A DNA stretch of 64,000 nt from Paenirhodobacter hankyongi (GTDB lineage: Bacteria; Pseudomonadota; Alphaproteobacteria; Rhodobacterales; Rhodobacteraceae). The position numbers and the translations under genes are program-made. Below, piece after piece: positions 41,467 through 49,244 of this stretch; the first letter of the stretch is position 1; every line of letters begins with the position of its first letter. The notes below the pieces were generated by a model. The model worked only from the letters and a program-made list of their open reading frames with translations, ran no database searches and had not been told where the DNA came from. The DNA is taken from NCBI RefSeq assembly GCF_003664585.1, contig NZ_RCHI01000018.1:18948-82947 (forward strand), written 5' to 3'.

Positions 41467-42378
41467 ATGACGAAATTGACCCTTGGCCCGATCGCCTATC
41501 ACTGGTCCGCCGAGGCGCGGCGCGCGTTCTACGCGCGCATTGCCGACGAGGCGCCGATCGACGAGGTCTATCTGGGGGAGGTGATCTGCTCCAAGCGCGC
41601 ACCGTTTCACGAAGCCGATCTGCCCGCGATCATCGAACGGCTGCAACGGGGCGGCAAGACGGTGATCCTGTCGTCGCTGGCCGAGGTGATGCTGAAGCGC
41701 GAACGCAAGGCCACGGCCGACCTCGCCGCGATGGACGCCCCCGAGATCGAGATCAACAACGCGGCGGGTCTGTTTGCCCGGGGCCAGCGCCCGCATCGCA
41801 TCGGTCCGTTCATGAATGCCTACAACGAGGCGACGATCGCCTGGATGGCGGCGCAGGGGGCCACGCATGTCTGTCTGCCCGCGGAGCTGCCCGCACCCTC
41901 GATCGCCGTTGCCGCGAAGGCCGCGCGTGCGCTTGGCCTTGGGGTCGAGGTGCAGGTCTTCGGCAGGGCTTCGCTCGCGGTCTCGGCACGGTGCTATCAC
42001 GCGCGTGCCCATGGCCGGACCAAGGACAATTGCCAGTTCGTTTGCGAGGACGATCCCGACGGCATGCCGCTGCGCACCACCGATGACCGCCCGATTCTGC
42101 GCGTCAACGGCATTCAGACCCAGTCGGAAAGCTACATCGACCTGCTGCCCGAAGCCGCTCAGATGATTGCACAGGGGGTCACCCATCTGCGGCTGATGCC
42201 TCAGGCGGTGGACATGGTTGCAGTGGCGGCGCTGTTTCGGGATGTTCTGGACGGCACCCGCGCGCCGGGAGCCGCGGAAACCATGCTGCGCGAGCTGTGC
42301 GACGGAGTTTCGTTTTCCAACGGCTTCTTCTATGGCCAGGCAGGGTATCGGCGCATTGCCGCCGCGGCCCCGGCTTGA
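41467..42378 (+). CDS. ubiV: UbiV, O2-independent ubiquinone hydroxylase subunit (U32 family)
   Basis: A 303-residue U32 protein. Cluster ligands are Cys in GEVICSKRAPF (about residue 40) and in ARCYHARAHGRTKDNCQFVC (about 176-195). It pairs with UbiU. I chose ATG 41467 because GGTGAGGG lies just upstream; an ATG five codons earlier overlaps ubiU. The gene is convergent with the DUF2478 gene. Confidence 0.9.
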   Translation: MTKLTLGPIAYHWSAEARRAFYARIADEAPIDEVYLGEVICSKRAPFHEADLPAIIERLQRGGKTVILSSLAEVMLKRERKATADLAAMDAPEIEINNAAGLFARGQRPHRIGPFMNAYNEATIAWMAAQGATHVCLPAELPAPSIAVAAKAARALGLGVEVQVFGRASLAVSARCYHARAHGRTKDNCQFVCEDDPDGMPLRTTDDRPILRVNGIQTQSESYIDLLPEAAQMIAQGVTHLRLMPQAVDMVAVAALFRDVLDGTRAPGAAETMLRELCDGVSFSNGFFYGQAGYRRIAAAAPA

Positions 42379-42476
42379 TCACCGCAAGACCCGTCATCAG
42401 ACACCTCAGCCCGCATCCCGGGGCTGCGGCCTGCAGGGGGGCAGTGGCACCCTTGCCTGGCTAAGGGGCGCAGCCC

Positions 42477-42998
42477 TCAGGCGGCCGTCGTGCGCGCCTC
42501 GAGATGCGTCCTCAGCCAGGCTTCCAGCGCCGGAAACTCGGGTGGCAAGGCGTAAGCGAACTCACCCGCAAACTCCAGGAAAGCCTCTTTGTTCAGCGCA
42601 TTGAGGCCGACCAGGATCGGGATGTCCGCAGCAAGTGCGGTCGCGATAATCGGACGGAAACCGCGCCCTTCGGCTTCGTGCTTGCCGAACTTGTTCACGA
42701 TCAGGCAATCGGCCCCCTTGGCGAGCTCGGCTTCCACAAGGCCCACCGCTGTTTCAAGCGCCGCCGGGTCGAGGCGGCATCCCCGGGAGGCCGCGCCCAG
42801 AGACTGCGAGATGCGGATCGTCACGCCCTCGGGCAGCACCTTGACGTCCATGTCGCAGGGACCGGCGCTTTCGCGCTCGGCATTGATTTGAACCGTCCCG
42901 ACCGGGCGGTAGCCCTGTTGGATCAGGGAAGACGCCAGACGATGCAGCATCAGATTCGTATCGCCGCGCCCAGGTGCCATCGTATATCCGATCTTCAT
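42477..42998 (-). CDS. DUF2478 family protein (molybdenum-associated, NTPase-like)
   Basis: A 173-residue protein beginning MKIGYTMAPGRGDTNLMLHR, the DUF2478 signature, with GADCLIVNKFGKHEAEGRGF later. The family is related to nucleotide-binding THEP1-type proteins and is usually found near molybdenum cofactor or molybdate transport genes. It follows moeA by 7 bp and is the last gene of the long nar operon. A role in supplying molybdenum cofactor to NarG is inference. Confidence 0.75.
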   Translation of the reverse strand: MKIGYTMAPGRGDTNLMLHRLASSLIQQGYRPVGTVQINAERESAGPCDMDVKVLPEGVTIRISQSLGAASRGCRLDPAALETAVGLVEAELAKGADCLIVNKFGKHEAEGRGFRPIIATALAADIPILVGLNALNKEAFLEFAGEFAYALPPEFPALEAWLRTHLEARTTAA

Positions 42999-43005
42999 TG
43001 CGTCC

Positions 43006-44286
43006 TCATGCTCGGTTGAAAGGCTGGAATTCCAGCAATGCGCCTTCGGGCAGCCGGTCTGTTTCAGCCGGAATGAATATCAAACCATCCGTGCCGGGCA
43101 GGTCCGCGACATGCGCGGAATTGACGGTGTTTCCGAAGTCCACGATCTCACGCCCTTCCGAATCGAACCCCATGAGGCGTGCAGGTCGCACTTCACATCG
43201 CCCGGGTTTGCGGAAGACGGGCTTGCCTGCGACGACATGACGACGCCTCTGCTCCGCGATCTGCCGCCCGGAAAGGATATCCAGCAGGGGCAATCCGAAG
43301 ATATGCCAGATCACCAATGCCGACAGTGGATTGCCCGGAAGGCCAAGCCAACTTGCCGTCCCGATCTGCCCGAAACTGACGGGTTTGCCCGGCTTGATGG
43401 CGACACCGCTGAAGTGAACCGTGGCTTCCAGCTCGCCGAGCACCGGCTTGACGTGATCTTCCTCGCCCACCGAGATCCCGCCCGTCGTGACGATCAGATC
43501 CGCGGCCTTGGCCATGTCGGCAAGGGCCCGGCGCAGGTGGGTGCGGTCGTCCGCGCCCTGTATGACATCTATGAGATGGATGTCCGGCCGTGACAGCTCG
43601 GACGAAAGCATCGGCGAGTTGATGTCCCAAATCTCGGCCGCGCCCCGGTCTGCCCCGGCCGGCCGGACTTCGTTGCCCGTGACGAGAAGGGCGACCCGCA
43701 CGGGGCGGATCAGATGCACGCGGGCGGCACCCGCAGCGGCACATGCCGCGATTTCACGAGGACCAAGCCTTGATCCCGCCCCCAGAACGGTCTGGCCGGG
43801 ACGCATGTCACCGCCGGCACGGCGAATGTTCAGGCCGGGTTGGGGACGTCGGTCGAGGATCACCAGATTGCCGTCGCGCGCGACGTGCTCCTGCGGCACC
43901 ACGGCATCCGCTCCGAGCGGCACTGGCGCGCCGGTGAAGATCTGTGCGGCGGTCCCACCGGCCACTCGCCCGGTCGACTCCGCACCGGCTGGAATACGCT
44001 GTGTGACAGGCAATCTCCAAGGACCCTCACCCCATAGGGCGGCACTGTCGAGCGCATAACCGTCCATTGCGGAACTGTCGAACGGCGGGGTCATCGTGGC
44101 CGCCAATACGGGGTCTGCAAGGACCCGCCCGGTCGCCAAGGATAGCGCTTCTGTCTCCGTGCCGGTGATGGGGCGCGCATGCTCTCCAAGCCGCCGCAAG
44201 GCTTCGTCCATCGAAATCAGCGGCGACGCGCCGTTGGAGGTTTCGCATCCACAACGCCCATTCTCGAATGCCTGGATCGCCTTCAT
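43006..44286 (-). CDS. moeA: MoeA molybdopterin molybdenumtransferase
   Basis: A 426-residue MoeA. FDSSAMDGYALDS (about residue 77), IFTGAPVPLGADAVV and LIVTTGGISVGEEDHVKPVL are the family motifs of molybdenum insertion into molybdopterin. KPGKPVSFGQIG and WLGLPGNPLSALV are the C-terminal markers. The product feeds the Mo-bisMGD cofactor of NarG. ATG 44286 has AAAGGA upstream and overlaps the carbonic anhydrase stop (ATGA). An unusual short N-terminal extension with CGC precedes the domain. Confidence 0.9.
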   Translation of the reverse strand: MKAIQAFENGRCGCETSNGASPLISMDEALRRLGEHARPITGTETEALSLATGRVLADPVLAATMTPPFDSSAMDGYALDSAALWGEGPWRLPVTQRIPAGAESTGRVAGGTAAQIFTGAPVPLGADAVVPQEHVARDGNLVILDRRPQPGLNIRRAGGDMRPGQTVLGAGSRLGPREIAACAAAGAARVHLIRPVRVALLVTGNEVRPAGADRGAAEIWDINSPMLSSELSRPDIHLIDVIQGADDRTHLRRALADMAKAADLIVTTGGISVGEEDHVKPVLGELEATVHFSGVAIKPGKPVSFGQIGTASWLGLPGNPLSALVIWHIFGLPLLDILSGRQIAEQRRRHVVAGKPVFRKPGRCEVRPARLMGFDSEGREIVDFGNTVNSAHVADLPGTDGLIFIPAETDRLPEGALLEFQPFNRA

Positions 44287-44900
44287 GGCTTTGTCCTTTC
44301 GACGAAGTGGCCCGGTCCTGTGGAACAGTCGAGGTCCCGCAACCTGCCATCCTTCAAGCCGTAGATCAGCCCGTGCACGCGCACATCCGCGCCGCGGGAC
44401 CATGCATTTTGCAAAATCGGGGTCTCGGACACCCGTTTTACGCCTTCGACGACGTTCAGCTCGGCCAACTTGTCGCAGCGCGTTTCATCGCTGCTGCAGG
44501 CCGCGAGGTCGACGGCGAAAGCGCGTGCAAGGCGCCGGATCGGCTCGAGCCAGTGATCGGACAATCCGTGCGGCAGGTCTTCGGTTGCGGCCTTGATCCC
44601 GCCGCAACCGTAGTGTCCGCAGACGATAATTTCTTGCACCTTCAACGTCTCGACGGCGAATTCCAGAGCCGACAGGAGGTTGAGATCCGCAGAATGCACC
44701 ACATTCGCGATGTTGCGGTGCACGAAGACCTCCCCGGGATCGAGGCCCGCAACGACATTGGCCGGGACGCGGCTGTCCGAGCAACCAATCCAGAAGAATT
44801 CCGGGGCCTGCAACGCGGCAAGGCGCGCAAAATAGCCGGGATCGGCCTCATTGCGCGCCGCCGCCCATGCGATGTTTCGTGCAAGCAACGTTTCCAGCAT
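44283..44900 (-). CDS. can: Beta-class carbonic anhydrase
   Basis: A 205-residue beta carbonic anhydrase. Zinc ligands are Cys in WIGCSDSRVP (about residue 40, with the Asp-Arg dyad) and the His/Cys of VCGHYGCGGIKAA (about 94-97). It interconverts CO2 and bicarbonate. Being placed within a nar operon is unusual but coupling by ATGA to moeA argues for co-expression. Confidence 0.9.
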   Translation of the reverse strand: MLETLLARNIAWAAARNEADPGYFARLAALQAPEFFWIGCSDSRVPANVVAGLDPGEVFVHRNIANVVHSADLNLLSALEFAVETLKVQEIIVCGHYGCGGIKAATEDLPHGLSDHWLEPIRRLARAFAVDLAACSSDETRCDKLAELNVVEGVKRVSETPILQNAWSRGADVRVHGLIYGLKDGRLRDLDCSTGPGHFVERTKP

Positions 44901-44904
44901 GGGA

Positions 44905-45462
44905 TTACACTTGCATATCCTCGATCCGCCGCCGGATCATGGCGTTCCTCAGCCGGACAATGTCATCATCGGTCAGCCTGGCTTGCGCGATCGGCAAGAC
45001 GATCGCGTTCTCCACGATAAGATGGCGGCGCAGGCGATCGGCGAAGTCGCGCAGCGCGGCGGCCTCGTCGTCTTTGGCAGCTCGCTTGTCATCGTGCATC
45101 TCCGTGAGCACGGTCCGCAGGCGCGGGCACAGCTCGCTCAGCGTTTGATGCTCGACCTTCAGCCGCTCGAGCGTTGGCCCGATGTCGTCTTCCGGGGTGC
45201 ACCGGACCAGCAGCATGCCCTGCAACTCGTCATCCTCGTCATGGATCAAGAGCCCGATCTCGTGATCGAGGAAGCGCAGCAGCCGCGAGATTTCGACGGG
45301 GTCCGGCAGCGAGTTGTGCGAAATCCGCTCCATCAGCTCGCAGACCGCACGCATATGCATGTGATCTTCGTGGATAAATTCGAGAGGATCCTGGAGCAGG
45401 TCCAGATCGGTCGGGTCCTGTTCGCTATCGCCGCGTCGGGTATTGGACAGATGGTTCTTCAT
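44905..45462 (-). CDS. Hemerythrin HHE-domain protein
   Basis: A 185-residue hemerythrin-like protein with LEFIHEDHMHMRAVCELMER, LRFLDHEIGLLIHDEDDEL, LKVEHQTLSELC and RHLIVENAIVLPIA as iron-binding helices. It may bind O2 or NO and protect the nitrate reductase or its cofactors. The ATG at 45462 has GGAGAG upstream and overlaps the PpiC stop by 4 bp, which makes it part of the nar operon. Confidence 0.85.
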   Translation of the reverse strand: MKNHLSNTRRGDSEQDPTDLDLLQDPLEFIHEDHMHMRAVCELMERISHNSLPDPVEISRLLRFLDHEIGLLIHDEDDELQGMLLVRCTPEDDIGPTLERLKVEHQTLSELCPRLRTVLTEMHDDKRAAKDDEAAALRDFADRLRRHLIVENAIVLPIAQARLTDDDIVRLRNAMIRRRIEDMQV

Positions 45463-46274
45463 GATGTCTCTCCTGGGGCGCGGCGTCCAAGCTCGGCTCC
45501 GGATATCTGGGCAGAGGCGACGAGCCGATCCGCGAATGCCCGGGCGTTGCGCGCCCAAGCCGCTTTTTCCATGGCGTCAGCAATCTTCGATCGCACGGTT
45601 TCAAAGGGGAGCACCGCCCCCTCGGCGATGGCGTCCATGCGGATCACGTGCCAACCGTGCCGTGTGAGGACTGGCTTCGAACTGATTTCACCTTCCTTCA
45701 TCTTGCGCAGAGCCGCTTCGAACTCGGGCACGGTGTCCCCCGGACCGAGTTGTCCGAGCGTGCCACCCGACGATTTCGATCCGCAGTCGCTGTGCGCCGA
45801 TGCCAGCCGCGCGAAACGTCCGGGGTCTTCTGCCACACGGGCGAGAAGACCTGCCGCCCGCGCCCGGGCCGCCACGCGTTCGTTCTCGTTTCGGGGATCG
45901 CAGGCGCAGAGGATATGGGAAACCTCCCAGAGCGGCGGGGAACGAAACCGCCCGGGGTCGCGCGCCCATTCCCTGCGGATGTCGTCCTCGGTTGGCGCAG
46001 ATACCTCGACCTCGGCGTCGAGAAGGCAACGGATGAGGGCCTCTTCCCCGGTTTCAAAGCGTCCCGGCCCGACCTCGGCGGGTTCCGCCCGTATCCCGCG
46101 CTGCCGGGCCTCCTGCAGGAGAAGCGTGCGCATGGCGACCGCATTCGCCGCGTGGCGCCAGGCAACGCCGGGTTTCCCGGAGGGCGCCGGATGGTTCTGC
46201 GCTTCGTTGGCCACCACCGAATGGGGGACGAGCTCGCCATTGACGACAAGATCGGGATAGAGCTGTGCGTTCAT
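45459..46274 (-). CDS. PpiC-type (parvulin) peptidyl-prolyl isomerase
   Basis: A 271-residue protein with a parvulin domain: WEVSHILCACDPR, FARLASAHSDCGSKSSGGTL then GQLGPGDTVPEFEAAL, and PVLTRHGWHVIRMD. No clear signal peptide is seen, so it is probably cytoplasmic, like NifM-type chaperones. Isomerases in this place behind narI are known from other nar operons and are thought to help NarGH mature. It starts 6 bp after narI. Confidence 0.85.
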   Translation of the reverse strand: MNAQLYPDLVVNGELVPHSVVANEAQNHPAPSGKPGVAWRHAANAVAMRTLLLQEARQRGIRAEPAEVGPGRFETGEEALIRCLLDAEVEVSAPTEDDIRREWARDPGRFRSPPLWEVSHILCACDPRNENERVAARARAAGLLARVAEDPGRFARLASAHSDCGSKSSGGTLGQLGPGDTVPEFEAALRKMKEGEISSKPVLTRHGWHVIRMDAIAEGAVLPFETVRSKIADAMEKAAWARNARAFADRLVASAQISGAELGRRAPGETS

Positions 46275-46279
46275 TGCGC

Positions 46280-46990
46280 TTACTCCGCCGGATGGCGCGG
46301 CGCCTGACGGCGTGAGCGCACGATCTGATAGCCGGTGCGGGTCAGCAGATACCGCACGGGCGCCGCAAACCCCGAGAGAATGTGCACCAGCCGGGTGAAG
46401 GGGAAGACGAGGAAGATCGTCAGCCCCAGAACGATGTGCAGCTTGTAGATCAGCGGCTCATCCGCGATATGCGCGGCATTGCCGCTCTGGAAGGTGAAGA
46501 CACCCTGAGCCCAGTTCATGAAGTTGATCACGCTGCCATGTTCGGCGGTGGCGATGGAATAGGGGACGCTGATCAGGCCAAGGGCGAGCTGCGCCACCAG
46601 CATCAGCAAGATCGTGATGTCCCAGAAGCTGGAGGTGTCGCGGATCCGCGGCTCCGTCAGCCGACGGTGCGCCAGCATCAGCGCGCCGATGATCGCGACG
46701 ATACCGGCAATGCCGCCAGCGATTGCAGCCAGCAACTGCTTGGCTTCGGCGTGAATGCCGATCGCCTCGTAGACCTGGTGCGGGACCAGGAGGCCGAAGA
46801 AGTGTCCGAAGAAAATGAACAGGACGCCGACATGAAACAGGATAGACCCGACCATCAGTTGCTTGCGCCGCAGCAACTGACTGGACGAGGATTTCCAGGT
46901 GAACGGGTCCCGGTCATATCGGGCGATCGAGCCGACGATCATGATCGAGAGGGCGATATAGGGATATATGCCAAAGAAGAAATTGTTCAT
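46280..46990 (-). CDS. narI: NarI, respiratory nitrate reductase gamma subunit (cytochrome b)
   Basis: A 236-residue membrane cytochrome b starting MNNFFFGIYPYIALSIMIVG, with five membrane segments and heme-ligand histidines in LFHVGVLFIFFGHFFGL and the C-terminal KLHIVLGLTIFLVFPFTRLV-type helix (HIVL, RLVH). It takes electrons from ubiquinol and anchors NarGH. The ATG at 46990 lies 12 bp from narJ. Confidence 0.93.
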   Translation of the reverse strand: MNNFFFGIYPYIALSIMIVGSIARYDRDPFTWKSSSSQLLRRKQLMVGSILFHVGVLFIFFGHFFGLLVPHQVYEAIGIHAEAKQLLAAIAGGIAGIVAIIGALMLAHRRLTEPRIRDTSSFWDITILLMLVAQLALGLISVPYSIATAEHGSVINFMNWAQGVFTFQSGNAAHIADEPLIYKLHIVLGLTIFLVFPFTRLVHILSGFAAPVRYLLTRTGYQIVRSRRQAPRHPAE

Positions 46991-47001
46991 TTCAGCCTCC
47001 G

Positions 47002-47721
47002 TTACTCGGCCGTCGCGCGCGGCGCGGGATTGATCGGAACATCCATCTGCGCGAGCATGTCGCGGACTTGCGGGCATCCTCCATTCGGGTCGGGACCGAA
47101 ACGCACCTCGCTTTCTTCCCAGACCTTGTCGAGCGCTTCGAGGTCGTCGGCGTCGATGTCGGGCTGATCCAGAAGCTCGGCAACCGCGGCCTGATCCGGC
47201 GCACCGCCGGAAAGCTGGAAAAGAGCGGCGAACACGGCGGCATAAGGGCTTTCGCGCCGGACAAGCCGGGCGGTCAGGGCCTCGAATATATGCGCCGCGT
47301 CCGCCAAGGTTTCCTGTGCTTCGACAAAGGGACGCGTCGACAGGAATTCCAGCAACACCGGCAGGTGATCAGGCAGTTCCGTGGTGGCCGGTTCAAACCC
47401 GCCGTCACGATAGGTCTCCAGCAGCGAGACCATCGCGCCACCCCGGTCACGGCTTTCGCCGTGGACATGTTCGAACAGGTTCAGGGACAAGGCGCGCGAG
47501 CGGTCAAACAGCATCACATATTGCTCTTGCAGCTCATAGAGGTCGCGTGTCGCCAACTGGCTCGCGAGCGGGCGCAGCGCGCGCCGCGCCGCGGCGGTCA
47601 GACGTGACTCCGAGGCGAGAACGCCGCTGATTTCGGGCATTGCCTGTTGCAGTTCCTGCGTCGGATAGCTCAGGATCAGGGACATGGCCTTGAGCGTGCG
47701 GTCTTGAGGCGACAGGGACAT
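47002..47721 (-). CDS. narJ: NarJ, nitrate reductase assembly chaperone
   Basis: A 239-residue chaperone of the TorD/NarJ family, with MSLILSYPTQELQQAMPEI, ALSLNLFEHVHGESRDRGGA and DHLPVLLEFLSTRP. It holds NarG during molybdenum cofactor insertion. The start overlaps the narH stop (ATGA). Confidence 0.92.
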   Translation of the reverse strand: MSLSPQDRTLKAMSLILSYPTQELQQAMPEISGVLASESRLTAAARRALRPLASQLATRDLYELQEQYVMLFDRSRALSLNLFEHVHGESRDRGGAMVSLLETYRDGGFEPATTELPDHLPVLLEFLSTRPFVEAQETLADAAHIFEALTARLVRRESPYAAVFAALFQLSGGAPDQAAVAELLDQPDIDADDLEALDKVWEESEVRFGPDPNGGCPQVRDMLAQMDVPINPAPRATAE

Positions 47722-49244
47722 CAGCGCACCTCCTGCGGCATCTTGAGCGGCTTCTTGGAGCCACCGAACAGCGACGCCTTGGAGGTGCCGGTGGAGCATC
47801 CGTTGCTATCGGTGAAGCCGCAGCCACCCCGCAGATCATAGGCTTCCTCGACCTGTTCACGATGCGTCGTGGGAATGACGAAACGGTCCTCGTAATCGGC
47901 CAGCGCCATGATGCGATACATGTCCTCGATGACCTGGCCCGAGAGCCCGACGCGTGCGGCGACGGCCTCGTCGATGACACCATCGACACTCTTGGCTCGC
48001 ATGTAGGCGCGCATGGCCAGCATGCGCTCCAGGGCGCGAGCGATCGGCTTTTCGTCGCCTGCCGTCAGCATGTTGGCGAGATAGCGCAGCGGGATGCGCA
48101 GGTTCTTCACGTCCGGCATGGCGCCATCCATCCCGATGGCCCCCGCCTCGGCGGCGTTCTGGATCGGAGAGAGCGGGGGGATGTACCACACCATCGGAAG
48201 CGTCCGGTATTCGGGGTGCAACGGGAAGGCGACCTTCCACTCCATCGCCATCTTCCAGATCGGGCTTTCCTGGGCGGCCTTGATCCAGTCTTGCGGAATG
48301 CCCTGCTTTTGCGCCTCGGCGATGACGGCAGGGTCTTTGGGGTCAAGGAACACGCCGAGCTGCGCGTCATAGAGATCCATCTTGTCGGCCGCGTTCGCCG
48401 CCTCGGCGATCTTGTCTGCATCATAGAGCATCACGCCGAGATATCGGATGCGCCCCACGCAGGTTTCCGAACATACCGTCGGGTTGCCGCTTTCGATCCG
48501 GGGATAGCACAGCGTGCATTTCTCGGATTTTCCGGTCGACCAGTTGTAGTAGACCTTCTTGTAGGGGCAGCCAGACACGCACATCCGCCAGCCTCGGCAT
48601 TTTTCCTGATCGATCAGGACGATGCCGTCTTCCTCGCGCTTGTAGATCGCGCCCGAGGGGCAGGATGCCGCGCAGGCCGGGTTCAGGCAGTGCTCGCACA
48701 GCCGGGGGAGATACATCATGAAGGTGTTCTCGTATTCCCCGTAGATCTGTTTCTGGATGCCCTCGAAATTGTAGTCCTGCGAGCGCTTCTCGAACTCGCC
48801 GCCGAGGATCTCTTCCCAGTTCGGCCCCTTCTCGATCTTCTGGATCCTCTCCCCCGTAATCTTCGAGCGCGGACGGGCCGTCGGGAAGGCCTTGCCCTCG
48901 GGCGCCGATTTCAGGTGGTCGTAGTCGAAGTCGAACGGTTCGTAATAATCGTCGATCTCGGGCAGATCGGGGTTGGCGAACATATTCGCCAGAATCCGCC
49001 ACTTCGCCCCCTGCTTGGGCTGGAGCTTGCCGGATTTCGTCCGGGTCCAACCGCCATTCCAGCGGTCCTGGTTTTCCCAATCGGTCGGATAGCCGGTGCC
49101 GGGCTTGGTCTCGACGTTGTTGAACCAAGCGTATTCGACACCGTCGCGACTGGTCCAGACGTTCTTGCAGGTGACCGAGCAGGTATGACACCCGATGCAT
49201 TTGTCGAGGTTCAGCACCATGCCGATTTGCGCACGAATCTTCAT
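47721..49244 (-). CDS. narH: NarH, nitrate reductase beta subunit (iron-sulfur)
   Basis: A 507-residue electron-transfer subunit. The N-terminal cluster motif CIGCHTCSVTCKNVW (about residues 16-30) is followed by CEHCLNPACAASCPSG (about 185) and CRGWRMCVSGCPYKK (about 216), then CTLCYPRIESGNPTVCSETC. The Trp in CRGWRMC is the usual substitution giving a [3Fe-4S] centre. It passes electrons from NarI to NarG. The start overlaps the narG stop. Confidence 0.95.
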   Translation of the reverse strand: MKIRAQIGMVLNLDKCIGCHTCSVTCKNVWTSRDGVEYAWFNNVETKPGTGYPTDWENQDRWNGGWTRTKSGKLQPKQGAKWRILANMFANPDLPEIDDYYEPFDFDYDHLKSAPEGKAFPTARPRSKITGERIQKIEKGPNWEEILGGEFEKRSQDYNFEGIQKQIYGEYENTFMMYLPRLCEHCLNPACAASCPSGAIYKREEDGIVLIDQEKCRGWRMCVSGCPYKKVYYNWSTGKSEKCTLCYPRIESGNPTVCSETCVGRIRYLGVMLYDADKIAEAANAADKMDLYDAQLGVFLDPKDPAVIAEAQKQGIPQDWIKAAQESPIWKMAMEWKVAFPLHPEYRTLPMVWYIPPLSPIQNAAEAGAIGMDGAMPDVKNLRIPLRYLANMLTAGDEKPIARALERMLAMRAYMRAKSVDGVIDEAVAARVGLSGQVIEDMYRIMALADYEDRFVIPTTHREQVEEAYDLRGGCGFTDSNGCSTGTSKASLFGGSKKPLKMPQEVR

